DNA from: Salipiger pallidus
Lineage (GTDB): Bacteria; Pseudomonadota; Alphaproteobacteria; Rhodobacterales; Rhodobacteraceae
NCBI RefSeq assembly: GCF_014643635.1
Contig: NZ_BMJV01000001.1
Span: forward strand, 620,001 to 684,000
DNA: 64,000 bases
Direction: 5' to 3'
Shown: piece by piece, positions 50,133 through 59,837 of the stretch
How the letters are laid out: each line of letters starts with the position of its first letter
Position numbering within the stretch: position 1 is the stretch's first letter
Notes under the pieces: model-generated
What the model saw: the letters and a program-made list of their open reading frames with translations, nothing else
What the model was told of the DNA's origin: nothing
The model's database searches: none
Made by a program: the position numbers and the translations under genes

Positions 50133-52304
50133 ATGCGGAGGCGCTTAATGACCGCGCGAGGAAACGACGTTTCGCCAGAGTATACGGTGCGTGGAAAAGC
50201 TGCGGCATCTGCCCGGCAACCGAATCCGCTTGACAGCCTCCTCCGGCGCCTAAAACCCTCATCCGTCGCGCCGCTCCCTCTCCGGCGGATGTCTCGGATG
50301 ATCCTTCTGGTCATCATTGCGCTTGCCACTGCGTTCACGGGCCTCGCCGCCCTGAGCTATGCACGCACCCTCGAGGGCCAGAAAGCATGGGCGCAGTACC
50401 GATTGACCAGCGATCCCGTTCTGCAATTGCAGGGCGCATTGCTGGCAGAGCTGGGCTACGGCGGCTTCATACACGACTTCAAGACCTACGTCTTGCGTGG
50501 GGGGCGCAGCACACTTGATAGCCTGGAACGGCGGCAAAGCGCGATTGTCACCATCCTCGACAAGCTTCGGGCAGAGTTGCCGGGGAAAGACGACGCAGAG
50601 GCCCTCGACACCATCGAAACCTCAATCAAGGCATACGTAAAAATGGCCACCCGTGCCAAGCGCATGCACGCCGCGCGAACGCCGCCCGAAGATATCGACG
50701 CGAACATTGCCACCGACCCAGCCCCGCTCCTTGCGGCACTGGACCGGGTTGTCGGCCCGATCGGCGAACGCGGCAGCACGCAGAAGCTATTGTTGATGAT
50801 CGAACTGCGCCGCACGTTGGGTATTGGCGGTGTGATAGACAGCGCACTCGATTACATGATCCGTAAGCAGTCAGAAGATTTCAAGACGCTTCGGGAACAG
50901 CTGTCCACCGCCGCAGGCATCCTCGAACGCTATCAAGCCAACACGCTGACCACCGAGGAATCCGCAGCAATCGACAGCCTGTCAGAGCTGCTCGTTGCCA
51001 TCGATGCAGCGGCAACCAGCGCCTGGGACGTGGACCGCCCAGGCACGAACCGCGAGACCATGGACGATGTGCAGGCATGGGATGATACCGCTGCCCTCTC
51101 TGCTCTGAGGGTCCTGGATCTAGGCATTCTCCGCGACCGTGCCCAAGAGGCGCATGTCCTCACGAACACGTTGGCCCAGGGCGCGCGGATGACGCTCCTG
51201 GTCTCTGTCGGTGTCGTTGTCGCCCTGCTCTGCCTCGCGCTCTTTGTGCGGCGGACGGTTGAGATATCCGCCGTACGCCCGGCCACCGCAATCTCGGACG
51301 CCGTCACACGTCTTGCCAAAGGTGACGTCTCCGTCAAACTAGACCATCATGTCTCTGACACCGAGATCGGCGCCATCGCGAAGGCCTGCGAGACGTTTCG
51401 CTCCCTGCTTGAGCAAAATGCGGACATGTCGGCCAAGGCCACGAAAGATGCCGACATCCATCGCCGGCAGGCCGAGAACACCCGTGCCCTGATCGACCAA
51501 CAAACCCTGCTGCAGTCCGAAGTCAGACGCCGCGCAGAGGCAATCAGCCACGAAGTGGCGAGCATTTCTCACGCGGCCCAGGATCTGTCGGCTCGCACGG
51601 AGGAGCAGGCCAATACGCTCGAAAGAAGCGCGGCCGCGCTGGAACAGCTCTCCGCCTCCGTGGACTCGGTGGCTGGCGCCGCGCGCGAATCGCGCTCGGA
51701 AACCGCCAAGATGGCCGAAATGATTCGCTTGGTGAGCGGCATACTCGACGAGGCCATCACCGGGATGAATCGGATCGTCGCATCATCGTCTGGCATTTCG
51801 AGAGTGACGGACATGATCGAACAGATCGCCTTCCAGACCAACCTTCTGGCTCTCAATGCCGGAGTGGAGGCCGCGCGTGCAGGCGAGGCCGGCAAGGGCT
51901 TTGCCGTGGTCGCCGCAGAGGTGCACGCCCTGGCTCAGAAATCATCCAGCTCGGCCGCTGAGATTAAAGAGATGATTGCCATCAGCGATCACGAGATCAA
52001 GGCCGGATCTGCACAGCTGGCCCGTGCCGGCACCAGCTTTGCCGACATCACCGCGCTCGTCGACGCGGTCGAACGGATCTCGGAAGACGTGGCGCACTCG
52101 ACGGAGAAACAGGGGCGCGGGCTGCGCGATCTGAGCGCATCGGTCGGCAAGCTTGACGTGGCAACGCAACACAACGTCGCGATGTTCGAAGAAACTGCCG
52201 CCTCAACCGCGAAACTGTCACATAATGTCGAAGCTCTGATCGCCACCAGCGACCGGGTCAGTGCCGCGGTGCAGCCAGAGCCGCCGCTGAAGCTCACCGG
52301 TTGA
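50133..52304 (+). CDS. methyl-accepting chemotaxis protein
   Basis: 723 residues. Basic N-terminus, TM1 (about 54-77, [19 protein letters not shown]), a ~280-residue periplasmic helical sensor domain, TM2 (about 351-372, [18 protein letters not shown]), a HAMP domain (residues 375-430) and a long cytoplasmic signalling coiled coil with the conserved hairpin tip [20 protein letters not shown]. It signals to CheA/CheW. The ligand is unknown and there is no C-terminal CheR-binding pentapeptide. The start could also be the ATG at 50148. It begins 93 bp outside attR. Confidence 0.93.
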   Translation: MRRRLMTARGNDVSPEYTVRGKAAASARQPNPLDSLLRRLKPSSVAPLPLRRMSRMILLVIIALATAFTGLAALSYARTLEGQKAWAQYRLTSDPVLQLQGALLAELGYGGFIHDFKTYVLRGGRSTLDSLERRQSAIVTILDKLRAELPGKDDAEALDTIETSIKAYVKMATRAKRMHAARTPPEDIDANIATDPAPLLAALDRVVGPIGERGSTQKLLLMIELRRTLGIGGVIDSALDYMIRKQSEDFKTLREQLSTAAGILERYQANTLTTEESAAIDSLSELLVAIDAAATSAWDVDRPGTNRETMDDVQAWDDTAALSALRVLDLGILRDRAQEAHVLTNTLAQGARMTLLVSVGVVVALLCLALFVRRTVEISAVRPATAISDAVTRLAKGDVSVKLDHHVSDTEIGAIAKACETFRSLLEQNADMSAKATKDADIHRRQAENTRALIDQQTLLQSEVRRRAEAISHEVASISHAAQDLSARTEEQANTLERSAAALEQLSASVDSVAGAARESRSETAKMAEMIRLVSGILDEAITGMNRIVASSSGISRVTDMIEQIAFQTNLLALNAGVEAARAGEAGKGFAVVAAEVHALAQKSSSSAAEIKEMIAISDHEIKAGSAQLARAGTSFADITALVDAVERISEDVAHSTEKQGRGLRDLSASVGKLDVATQHNVAMFEETAASTAKLSHNVEALIATSDRVSAAVQPEPPLKLTG

Positions 52305-52315
52305 TACGCAGCAGC

Positions 52316-53104
52316 TCAGCCCATCACCCGTCGAAGACTTGCGGTTACCGCAAAGAAGATGGCGGCAGCGCAAACCATGGACGGGCCGGCCGGGGTGTCG
52401 AACAGGTAGGCGCCCCAAAGCCCCCCAAGCGCAGACAGGGCGCCGATCAGGGCAGTCAGCAACACCATGGTTTCAGGACTGCGCGCAAATGGCCGCGCCG
52501 CAGCGGCAGGTATCAAAAGCATGGCACTGACCAGCAACGCTCCGACAACCTTGATTGCCACCGCGACCGCCAGCGCCAGTGCCAGCGTCAGGATCCGCTG
52601 CTCTCGCCTCGGGTCGATGCCGCTTGCCCACGCAAGGTCCGGAGACACGGTCGATGTCAAAAGTGCCTGCCAGCGCCACGCCAGCAGAGCGATCACTGCC
52701 GCCGCACCGCCCCAGATCACCGCCAGGTCGTCTCGCGTGACGGCAAGGATGTCACCGAAGAGGTAAGCGGTAAGGTCAAGACGAACACCATCCACGAAGG
52801 TGACAGCGACCAGACCAAATGCTAGTGCGCTATGCGCCATCACGCCCAGCAGCGTATCCATGGCAAGTCCGCGCTCCGACAAGGCCCCTACCGTCAGAGC
52901 CATGAGCAACGCCACCACCATGGTGCCGAGGCTGATTGGAAGCGCAAAGGCCAACGACAGCGCCACCCCAAGGATCGCCGCATGAGCCGTCGCATCGCCG
53001 AAATACGCCATGCGCCTCCAGGCCACGAAACAGCCAAGTGGCGCTGCCGCAAGCGACAGGCCAAGACCCGCGAGGGCCGCCCTCACCAGGAAATCGTCCA
53101 GCAT
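52316..53104 (-). CDS. znuB: zinc ABC transporter permease ZnuB
   Basis: 262 residues with eight or nine membrane segments and the family motifs WRRMAYFGDATAHAAILGVA (metal-permease start) and TYLFGDILAV. It forms the channel for zinc in the inner membrane with ZnuC and ZnuA. Its ATG directly follows the znuC stop. Convergent with the chemoreceptor gene, 11 bp apart. Confidence 0.93.
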   Translation of the reverse strand: MLDDFLVRAALAGLGLSLAAAPLGCFVAWRRMAYFGDATAHAAILGVALSLAFALPISLGTMVVALLMALTVGALSERGLAMDTLLGVMAHSALAFGLVAVTFVDGVRLDLTAYLFGDILAVTRDDLAVIWGGAAAVIALLAWRWQALLTSTVSPDLAWASGIDPRREQRILTLALALAVAVAIKVVGALLVSAMLLIPAAAARPFARSPETMVLLTALIGALSALGGLWGAYLFDTPAGPSMVCAAAIFFAVTASLRRVMG

Positions 53105-53899
53105 TCAGCGCCCCTCGGCAGCGGTGGCGGGTTCGGTCCGCGCATGGGAATGGGGATGGTGGTCATGGCTGCATCCCGGATCATGCACGTGACTGTGTTC
53201 GTGCCGATAGAGCGCCAGTGCGCCATTGGTCCCGGTCCCGAACAGCGCCCTGTATTCTGCAGCCTGGGCCACAGCCTCGGGACGCCCCTCGCAACAGACG
53301 TGCCCGTTCAGGCAAACCACACGATCCGAAGCGCTCATCACCACGTGCAGCTCGTGGCTGACCATGACGACCGCGCAGCCAAGCCGTGACCGGATATGCT
53401 CGATCTGCCGGTAGAATGCGGCGGATCCCGGCTGATCAAGCCCCTGTGTCGGCTCATCGAGAAGCAGCACCTGGGGTCGCTCCAAAAGCGCCCGCGCAAG
53501 GACCACGCGCTGCAGTTGCCCGCCCGACAGACCAGCCAATGGGCGATCCCCAAGTTGCCCTGCCCCGGCGTCTTCCAGCGCCCTCCGGCGCTCCGCAGCC
53601 GAAATCCGCCTCGGCAGCGACAGGAACCGCATCACGTCCAGCGGCAGCGTCGGATCCAGCGCCAGCTTCTGCGGCACATACCCAAGCCGCAACCCCGCTT
53701 GGCGCCTCACGTGCCCAGCCTCGGGCCGGACCGCACCGATCATTGTGCGCAACAGCGTCGATTTTCCCGACCCGTTCGGCCCGACGATCGTTACGATTTC
53801 CTCGGGACCCACACTGAAATCCACCCCCTGCAAAACCGGACGGCCGCCCAGGGAAACTCTCAACCCGGAGGCTTCGATCAAAGCGGAGCGCGTGCTCAT
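53105..53899 (-). CDS. znuC: zinc ABC transporter ATP-binding protein ZnuC, His-rich C-terminus
   Basis: 264 residues. Walker A VGPNGSGKST, Q-loop YVPQKLALDPTLP, signature LSGGQLQRVVLARAL, Walker B VLLLDEPTQGLD and switch His VSHE. The last 33 residues (about 232-264) are His-rich (HEHSHVHDPGCSHDHHPHSH), unusual for the ATPase subunit, and could bind zinc in the cytoplasm as a sensor or store. Its ATG overlaps the zur stop (ATGA). Confidence 0.93.
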   Translation of the reverse strand: MSTRSALIEASGLRVSLGGRPVLQGVDFSVGPEEIVTIVGPNGSGKSTLLRTMIGAVRPEAGHVRRQAGLRLGYVPQKLALDPTLPLDVMRFLSLPRRISAAERRRALEDAGAGQLGDRPLAGLSGGQLQRVVLARALLERPQVLLLDEPTQGLDQPGSAAFYRQIEHIRSRLGCAVVMVSHELHVVMSASDRVVCLNGHVCCEGRPEAVAQAAEYRALFGTGTNGALALYRHEHSHVHDPGCSHDHHPHSHARTEPATAAEGR

Positions 53900-54378
53900 G
53901 CGGCGGCCCCGCGACAGCTGCGACAGGTCCCCTCTGCTTCGACGACGGCCCGATCCACCACGAAATCAAGTCCGCCAGCAGCCGTCATCACCGCCTGCGA
54001 GATCCCCTCCGATGGCATCTCGGCCACGAGGCCACAGCTCTTGCAGATCAGGAAGGACGGCGCGTGCCGTTCGCCGGGATGGGCGCAGGCAATAAACGCA
54101 TTGAGCCGCTCGAGCTTATGCGCAAACCCATGCCCCACAAGGAAATCCAGCGCCCGGTATACCGTCGGCGGCTGCGCCCCCAAGCCGTCCGCGCGCAAAA
54201 CGTCAAGAAGGTCGTAAGCGCCCATGGCACGGTGCTCACGCAGCAGGATCTCCAGCACACGGCGACGCTGCGCCGTGAGCTGCAGCCCCTTTCGGGCACA
54301 GGTCTCCTCGGCCGTCTGAAGCGCTTGCGCCATGCAGTGCCCGTGATCGTGGGTATCGAATCCGCTCGCTGTCATCAT
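53896..54378 (-). CDS. zur: Zur, Fur-family zinc-responsive repressor
   Basis: About 160 residues. A winged-helix N-terminal domain (LTAQRRRVLEILLREHRAMG, TVYRALDFLVGHGFAHKLER) and a C-terminal dimerisation domain with two Cys pairs (CKSCG and CRSC) for structural zinc, plus His residues of the sensory site (HPGERHAPSF). It represses zinc uptake when zinc is plentiful. First gene of zur-znuC-znuB. The start may be the ATG at 54378 or 54375; spacing from GGAGG favours the second. Confidence 0.92.
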   Translation of the reverse strand: MMTASGFDTHDHGHCMAQALQTAEETCARKGLQLTAQRRRVLEILLREHRAMGAYDLLDVLRADGLGAQPPTVYRALDFLVGHGFAHKLERLNAFIACAHPGERHAPSFLICKSCGLVAEMPSEGISQAVMTAAGGLDFVVDRAVVEAEGTCRSCRGAAA

Positions 54379-54424
54379 GAGCCTCCGTATCCGGCGGGGA
54401 TCGTCGGACCCCGAGTTTCAGGGT

Positions 54425-54476
54425 TGATATGTTATATCAGCGGCGCTATCAAGTGGCGATTCGTTATAACATAACA
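54425..54476. promoter_or_regulatory. two Zur-type boxes between zur and znuA
   Basis: TGATATGTTATATCA (54425-54439) and CGTTATAACATAAC (54462-54475). Both contain the ATGTTATA/TATAACAT element of Zur boxes. They lie between the divergent zur-znuCB operon and znuA, the second ending 11 bp before the znuA ATG. Confidence 0.75.
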
Positions 54477-54485
54477 GGACACGCC

Positions 54486-55454
54486 ATGTTGAGACCCCTC
54501 CTTCCCGCGCTGCTGTTGGCCACCCCCAGCATCGCTGAGGTTCCGCGAACCGTTGCCGACATTGCCCCGGTGCAATCGCTCGTGGCTGCGGTCATGGGCA
54601 AACTTGGCAGCCCCGAGCTCCTGATTCCCCAAGGCGCCTCACCACATGATCATGCCATGTCTCCATCCGAGGCGCGGAACCTGCAAGATGCAGATCTTGT
54701 CTTCTGGATCGGTCCCAACCTAGCGCCGGGCCTCGAGGACAAGATCAACACGATCGCGGAAGGCGCGCAGCAGGTCACGCTTGGCGAGCTGGACGTGACG
54801 TCTATGCTCCCCATGCGCAAGGATGTGATCTTCGCCACGCAAAGCGATGACCAGCATGATCACGATGATCACGATGATCACGATCATGCCGAAGCCCATT
54901 CGGACGGCCACGGTCACGGTCACGATCATGAACACCACGGCACGGAGGACCCTCACGTCTGGCTCTCCCCGGAGAACGCGATCGCTTGGCTGCAACCCAT
55001 CGCGGATGCGCTCACCGAGGCCGACCCGGAAAATGCAGACACTTATAGCCAAAATGCAGAGCAAGCGCGCGCCGACATCGAGGACGCTGTAGCCAACGCC
55101 AACGACAGCCTGAAAGTCGCCCATGGGCAGCACTACGTGGTCTTCCACGACGCCTACCAATATTTCGAAACCACGTTCGGGCTCGAAGTGCTCGGCGCTC
55201 TGCGACTGTCGGATGCCTCCGCTCCCAGCCCCGCCCAGCTCGACGCGCTGCGCGACCGGATCGAAGATGCGGAGATTGCCTGCGCTTTCGCCGAGCCCCA
55301 GTTCGACCCGCGCCTGCTTGAGACGGTGACCGAGGGCACAGGCCTGCCCGTGGCAGAGCTCGATCCGCTCGGCACGAAGCTGGAGCTGGGCGCAGGGCTG
55401 TACCCCGCCCTCGTTACCGACCTGGCACAGCGCATCGCCACTTGCGCCAACTGA
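54486..55454 (+). CDS. znuA: periplasmic zinc-binding protein ZnuA
   Basis: 322 residues with a signal peptide (MLRPLLPALLLATPSIA). The cluster A-I metal-binding fold is clear: GASPHDHAMSPSEARNLQDA (first His ligand), HVWLSPENA (second), HDAYQYFETTFGLEV (third) and EPQFDPRLLETV. A His/Asp-rich loop (about residues 122-157, HDHDDHDDHDHAEAHSDGHG) marks zinc rather than manganese specificity. It hands zinc to ZnuBC. Divergent from zur and under the same boxes. The 210 bp after the gene contain no feature I recognise. Confidence 0.95.
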   Translation: MLRPLLPALLLATPSIAEVPRTVADIAPVQSLVAAVMGKLGSPELLIPQGASPHDHAMSPSEARNLQDADLVFWIGPNLAPGLEDKINTIAEGAQQVTLGELDVTSMLPMRKDVIFATQSDDQHDHDDHDDHDHAEAHSDGHGHGHDHEHHGTEDPHVWLSPENAIAWLQPIADALTEADPENADTYSQNAEQARADIEDAVANANDSLKVAHGQHYVVFHDAYQYFETTFGLEVLGALRLSDASAPSPAQLDALRDRIEDAEIACAFAEPQFDPRLLETVTEGTGLPVAELDPLGTKLELGAGLYPALVTDLAQRIATCAN

Positions 55455-55665
55455 CACCTTGGCGCGGCGCTCAAAAGCTGCCGCCGCGCTTCACACCATA
55501 TCGACCCGGGACGCCGCTTCCGCCGTCTGCCCCCCTCAGTCTCGTCGTGCCGAAAATTTTCCGGGGGGATGAGGCCCTTGGCCTCAAGGGGGCAGATCTC
55601 GCGCATTGCCGCCCCGAAGTGTGGCTCCCGAAGACGCCCGCAAGGGCGGCCGCCGGGACAGGAAA

Positions 55666-55854
55666 TCAGTGCGGCTTGCCCTCGCGAGCCGCACGCTCCG
55701 CCGCGTCTATGGCTTCTTCGATGTCCTCGGGATCAGTTGAGGGTACGGCATATTCACCGGAAACCCATTTCGACAGATCCACGTCGGCACAGCGTCGCGA
55801 ACAGAACGGACGGTACTCCTTTACCGTTTCCTTCGCGCAGATCGGACAGCTCAT
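55666..55854 (-). CDS. yacG: DNA gyrase inhibitor YacG
   Basis: 62 residues. The zinc finger uses Cys3, Cys6, Cys18 and Cys22 ([20 protein letters not shown]). An acidic helical tail (DPEDIEEAIDAAERAAREG) follows. YacG binds GyrB and protects against gyrase-directed stress. Its start overlaps the stop of the RNase gene; last member of infA-maf-rng-yacG. Confidence 0.9.
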   Translation of the reverse strand: MSCPICAKETVKEYRPFCSRRCADVDLSKWVSGEYAVPSTDPEDIEEAIDAAERAAREGKPH

Positions 55855-56867
55855 CGCAGCACCTCGCGCAGCGGCACCCGTTCGCGCTTGCGCTGCAATT
55901 CCATGAGGCCCAGCTGGGTCCAGCCTGCCAGCACCGTCTCGGTGTCATCGAGCTTGAGCGCGGCGCGCAGCACCTGCTCCATCTGGCGGCGGTCCTTCTT
56001 GGGCGCGGGCGCTGCATCCACGAGGATCATGCCGCCAAGGCCGCGCAGCCGCAGCTGCCGGGGCAGTTCGCGCAGAGCGGCGATATTGGCCTTGAGTCCC
56101 GCCGCAGGCGAGGTGTCGCCCCCGGTGTTCACATCCACCGCCACCAGCGCTCGGGTCGGCTCGATGCACATGGAGCCGGACCCAGGCAGCGGCACCTCGG
56201 GGCTACGCAACGCCTCGAGCTCATCCAGTACGCCGTGGCGGTCGAAGCTTCCCGGTTCGCCATCGACCTCGGTCGCGGGCCATTCGCGCCAGGCCAGTTC
56301 GTGCGGGCCATCGCCCTGCACCAGCATCTCCGGCTCGCCCGACCCATCGGCCATGACCTGAGCCGCAAGCTGCGCCATGGCGGCAATGTCTTCGGCGATG
56401 TGCTCCGGGTCAGCACCTTCACAGGAAGAGCGCAGGATCAGGCCGTGCTCACCTTCCATGACCTCCTTGGCCACGAGCATCAGCTCGTCGCGCAGATCGT
56501 CATCCTTGATCCGGCGCGAGATGTTGATGCCCGGCGCGCCGGGGGTGACAATGGCATAGCGCGACTTGAAAAGGATGCGCGTGGTGACCGGGATCGCTTT
56601 GCCCGGCTCTGCATGGCCAGTGACCTGCACCAGCAGCGCGTCGCCGGGAGCAACGCCCTTGACCTGCCGCAGGAATGCGTTGCCATCCGGGGTCTGGAGG
56701 AACATGCCGCCCTGCCCCTTCATGGGGCGCAGCGCGTGGGCGCGGTAGATGGTGCCCGGACGCGGCGCGTCGCTGTCGATCAGCAGATCATGCAGCCGCC
56801 CGTCGACAATCAGCGCTGCCGCCTCGGCCTCGCCGACGGTGTCGAGCGCGATGGTGGAACCCTTCAT
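55851..56867 (-). CDS. rng: ribonuclease E/G family protein
   Basis: 338 residues, shorter than Escherichia coli RNase G (489). A short S1-like N-terminal part (about 1-100), a 5'-sensor/RNase H-like part ([20 protein letters not shown]) and the catalytic VDVNTGGDT with [11 protein letters not shown], which supply the two Mg-binding Asp residues. The CPxC zinc link of RNase E/G is not visible. It would cleave single-stranded RNA in rRNA and tRNA maturation or mRNA decay. The ATG at 56867 overlaps the maf stop (ATGA). Confidence 0.85.
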   Translation of the reverse strand: MKGSTIALDTVGEAEAAALIVDGRLHDLLIDSDAPRPGTIYRAHALRPMKGQGGMFLQTPDGNAFLRQVKGVAPGDALLVQVTGHAEPGKAIPVTTRILFKSRYAIVTPGAPGINISRRIKDDDLRDELMLVAKEVMEGEHGLILRSSCEGADPEHIAEDIAAMAQLAAQVMADGSGEPEMLVQGDGPHELAWREWPATEVDGEPGSFDRHGVLDELEALRSPEVPLPGSGSMCIEPTRALVAVDVNTGGDTSPAAGLKANIAALRELPRQLRLRGLGGMILVDAAPAPKKDRRQMEQVLRAALKLDDTETVLAGWTQLGLMELQRKRERVPLREVLR

Positions 56868-57454
56868 GACAGATCCTTGTAAAGGGGATAGCCCGCCGCG
56901 ATCAGCAGGTTGGCGGTCTCCGCCATGGGAAGGCCCACGACGGCGGTGAAGCTGCCGTTGATCCACGGGATGAAGGCGCTTGCCGCGCCCTGAATGCCGT
57001 AGCCCCCCGCCTTGCCGCGCCAGTCGCCTGAGGCGAGATAGGCGTTCAGCTCTTCGTTGGACAGGTTCTTCATCTGCACCTGCGTAACCACGTCCCGTTC
57101 CCAGATGCGCGCGCCACGGCGGACGGCCACGGCGGTGATCACCCGGTGACGACGACCCGAAAGCGCGAGAAGGAATTCGGCGGCCTGCTTTTCATCCTCA
57201 GGCTTGCCGAGGATGCGGCGACCAAGCGCCACGGTGGTGTCGGCGGACAGCACGATGTCATCCGGCCCGGCGTCTATCGCCTCTGCCTTCTCACGGGCGA
57301 GACGCGCGCAATAGGGGCGCGGCAACTCACCACGGCGGGGGTCTTCGTCGATGTCCGGGGATTGGATCCCGGCCGGGATCACCCCAAGCTGCGCGATCAG
57401 CTCGCGCCTGCGGGGGCTGCCGGATCCGAGGATCAGGCTCGGGACCGCGGGCAT
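56864..57454 (-). CDS. maf: Maf-family nucleoside triphosphate pyrophosphatase
   Basis: 196 residues. [19 protein letters not shown] (the S-x-S-P-R-R signature), [32 protein letters not shown] and [16 protein letters not shown] are Maf hallmarks. It hydrolyses non-canonical or damaged NTPs such as dTTP/UTP analogues. The ATG at 57454 has GGGGGTGA before it and gives the normal [11 protein letters not shown] start; an upstream GTG is less likely. Confidence 0.9.
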   Translation of the reverse strand: MPAVPSLILGSGSPRRRELIAQLGVIPAGIQSPDIDEDPRRGELPRPYCARLAREKAEAIDAGPDDIVLSADTTVALGRRILGKPEDEKQAAEFLLALSGRRHRVITAVAVRRGARIWERDVVTQVQMKNLSNEELNAYLASGDWRGKAGGYGIQGAASAFIPWINGSFTAVVGLPMAETANLLIAAGYPLYKDLS

Positions 57455-57523
57455 ATCGTCACCCCCGGTCACGTGCGGACCCGCCGCACGGTTTCATGCA
57501 GCGAATACAAACGCATGCGATGC

Positions 57524-57742
57524 TTACTTGAAGCGATAGTTGATCCGACCCTTGGTCAGGTCGTAGGGGGTCATTTCCACCTGTACGCGGTCGCCAGCCA
57601 GAACACGAATGCGGTTTTTCCGCATTTTCCCTGCCGTATGCGCGATGATCTCATGGCCGTTCTCGAGCTCGACCCGGAATGTCGCGTTGGGCAGGAGTTC
57701 CTTGACGACGCCGGGGAATTCGAGAATGTCTTCCTTGGCCAT
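57524..57742 (-). CDS. infA: translation initiation factor IF-1
   Basis: 72 residues, the standard length: [60 protein letters not shown] and [11 protein letters not shown]. It is a single OB-fold that binds the ribosomal A site during initiation. The ATG at 57742 is followed in the usual alphaproteobacterial order by maf, rng and yacG. Confidence 0.98.
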   Translation of the reverse strand: MAKEDILEFPGVVKELLPNATFRVELENGHEIIAHTAGKMRKNRIRVLAGDRVQVEMTPYDLTKGRINYRFK

Positions 57743-57865
57743 GGTCACTCCGTTCATTGCCATTCCGCTCTGAATCCGCGGAACAACCGAGCATATGCGC
57801 TCAATCGGAAGCTTTTTCAAGTAGGATATGGACGCCCGCCCCGAAAATCGCGGCAGGCCGTCGCA

Positions 57866-58750
57866 TCAGCTGAAGGGCCGCAGCGCCGCGGGCGCGTCAC
57901 GCCCGGTCTGTTCGTCCCAATGGGTGCGGTTGAGCACGACTCCATCCTCGCGGACCCGCGCCACCGCGTCAAGATCGAGTTCCGCGATGGTCCAGCCGGG
58001 CCGGTTCAGAACGCCTTCCGCCAGCACCCCATTGGCCGGAAAACCGGTATCCGGCGGGCCGAAAATGCCGCCCATGCCGCAATTGGTGTCCACCGCCTCG
58101 GACCAGTCGCAATCGCCCACGGTCGAGGCCATGACGGTGACGCACTGCTGCTCCAGTGCCCGGGCCATCGCTCCGATCCGCACCCGGTGGTACCCGTGTT
58201 CGGCCTCGGTACAGGAGGGCACGAGGATGAGGTCCGCGTTCATCATCGCCCGCGCCAGCAGCGGGTACTCACTGTCGTAACAGATCAAAATGCCGATCTT
58301 GCCAAGCGACGTGTCGAAGACCGTCAGCGGCCCGCCCCCGGCAACGCCCCACTCCTCACGTTCGAACCGGGTCATGATCTGCTTGTCCTGTACGCCCATG
58401 TCGCCCGAGGGCGCGAAGAAGCGGGCGCGATTTACCGGCAGCGTCCCGAGCGTGTCATCGTAGACCGGCGCCGAAGCGGCGAGGATGTGCAGCCCGTGTT
58501 TCCGCGCAAGCTCGGCGTGGAGCGCATCAGCTTTCGGCACGAGATCGGAAACGGCCTGCAGAGAAGCCTGCAGATCCCTCGCCGTGGGGCGGCCCGCCAG
58601 CGTGGCCAGCTCCATGGCGCCGTATTCGGGGAACACCAGCAGGTCCGCACCCTGCGCCTTTCCGTCTTCGACCCAGTCCGTGAGTTTGCGCACATAAGCG
58701 TCCCAGCTTTCGAGGAAGCTCATGGGATAGGCGGCGGCGGCGAGTTTCAT
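57866..58750 (-). CDS. carbon-nitrogen hydrolase (nitrilase superfamily)
   Basis: 294 residues. The Glu-Lys-Cys catalytic triad is visible at Glu42 (VFPEYGAMEL), Lys123 (QDKQIMTRFE) and Cys157 (ILICYDSEYP). Such enzymes hydrolyse amides or carbamoyl groups; nothing in the sequence names the substrate. MKLAAAAYP is a common start for the family. The N-terminal part lies next to repeat copy B. Confidence 0.87.
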   Translation of the reverse strand: MKLAAAAYPMSFLESWDAYVRKLTDWVEDGKAQGADLLVFPEYGAMELATLAGRPTARDLQASLQAVSDLVPKADALHAELARKHGLHILAASAPVYDDTLGTLPVNRARFFAPSGDMGVQDKQIMTRFEREEWGVAGGGPLTVFDTSLGKIGILICYDSEYPLLARAMMNADLILVPSCTEAEHGYHRVRIGAMARALEQQCVTVMASTVGDCDWSEAVDTNCGMGGIFGPPDTGFPANGVLAEGVLNRPGWTIAELDLDAVARVREDGVVLNRTHWDEQTGRDAPAALRPFS

Positions 58751-58772
58751 CGGTGGCGCTTTCGGCTGGGGC

Positions 58773-58834
58773 CGGAGGGGGCTCTGCCCCAGTCCCTACG
58801 GGACTCCCCCGGCGTATTTTTCAAGAGAGAAGGG
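58773..58834 (+). repeat. dispersed intergenic repeat, copy B
   Basis: Hairpin 1 GGGGC-TCTG-GCCCC region (58777-58790), hairpin 2 AGTCCC-TAC-GGGACT (58791-58805), then CCCCCGGCGTATTTTTCAAG. It lies between the nitrilase-family gene and the GNAT gene and points against their direction. Confidence 0.75.
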
Positions 58835-58851
58835 GCGGGCGTGGAGTGGGG

Positions 58852-59433
58852 TCAGAGGCGGCGGATCCAGAATTGCAGGGGGTGGTCGGTTTGTTCGCTG
58901 TCCCCGACATCCTTCCAGTGGAAATGGGCGACGGCGCCATCCAGCTTTTCGTAGCCGCGCTTGCGCCAGAAGGCATCGAGCGGGCGGTAAGAGGCGGGGC
59001 GCGCCGGATGATCCATCGGGCGCTGCACACCACAGAAGGCGGCATGGGTGCGCCCCAGGTCGCGGGCATGGGCTTCGCGCAGGTCGAAAAAGCGGTGCCC
59101 GATCCCCTGCCCCCGGTATTCGGGCAGCAGCACGGATTCGGCGTTGTAGAAGATCGTGGAGAGCTCGAGCCCGGAGCCAGCGAATGCCTCGGCGAAATCG
59201 CTGGCGTGGTCCTCCATGGGAGTGCCGGTGGCCGCGCCCACGAGGCGGGTGCCGGCGAACGCGCCCACCAGCACCGCACCGGGACTGGTGCGGTAGACCT
59301 CGAGGTAATCGCGTTCGTAGGCCAAATCGCCATCGTAGAGATAGGGCCAGTCGCGGAACACCGCGATGCGCAGCCCTGCCACGTCATCAAGCGCGGCATC
59401 GAGCGCCGCGCCAGTGAGAACCTCAACCCGCAT
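58852..59433 (-). CDS. GNAT-family N-acetyltransferase
   Basis: 193 residues. The acetyl-CoA-binding motif A is VLLPEYRGQGIGHRFFDLRE (R-G-Q-G-I-G), preceded by beta strands (AVLVGAFAGTRLVGAATG) and followed by PASYRPLDAFWRKRGYEKLD, the motif B end. The acceptor is unknown. It starts by sharing one base with the NTF2-like stop. Confidence 0.85.
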   Translation of the reverse strand: MRVEVLTGAALDAALDDVAGLRIAVFRDWPYLYDGDLAYERDYLEVYRTSPGAVLVGAFAGTRLVGAATGTPMEDHASDFAEAFAGSGLELSTIFYNAESVLLPEYRGQGIGHRFFDLREAHARDLGRTHAAFCGVQRPMDHPARPASYRPLDAFWRKRGYEKLDGAVAHFHWKDVGDSEQTDHPLQFWIRRL

Positions 59434-59837
59434 CAGGCGGCCTTCGACACCTGGGCGATCCAGTCCGAGAGATTGTAGTAGGTCACCACGCGGGTGATTC
59501 TGCCCCCTTCGAGCGAAAAGAACGAGCCAGCTGGCAGGCGGTAGGTCTGGCCATTGGCCTCGGGCAGGCCTTCGTCGGTAGCAAGGTAGGTGCCGTTCAC
59601 GGTGTATTCAGCAGCGGCGCGGGTGCCGTCCTCCGAGGCGAAGATCACCATGTCCGTCAGGTTTTCGCGATAGCAGTGCGACATGTGGGCACAGAATTCG
59701 GCGAATTTCACCTTGCCGACGCGGATGTTGCCCTCGTTGACGTGGTGGGCCACGTCCGGGTGCAGGCAGTCGAGCATGGCGTCCGTGTCGTCCGCGTTGA
59801 AGGCCTCGAAGTAGGCCCTGATGGTGTCTCGGCTCAT
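59433..59837 (-). CDS. NTF2/SnoaL-like protein (ketosteroid-isomerase fold)
   Basis: 134 residues. IRAYFEAFNADDTDAMLDCL followed by HPDVAHHVNEGNIRVGK and AAAEYTVNGTYLATDEGLPE are typical of the SnoaL-like NTF2 fold. These are small-molecule-binding or isomerase-like proteins; its role here is unknown. The start ATG at 59837 overlaps the stop of the phosphatase gene. Confidence 0.82.
   Translation of the reverse strand: MSRDTIRAYFEAFNADDTDAMLDCLHPDVAHHVNEGNIRVGKVKFAEFCAHMSHCYRENLTDMVIFASEDGTRAAAEYTVNGTYLATDEGLPEANGQTYRLPAGSFFSLEGGRITRVVTYYNLSDWIAQVSKAA

Noticed and set aside
57146-58954. 602-codon plus-strand frame over maf, infA and the nitrilase-family gene
   Set aside because: Antisense to three supported genes; no motif.
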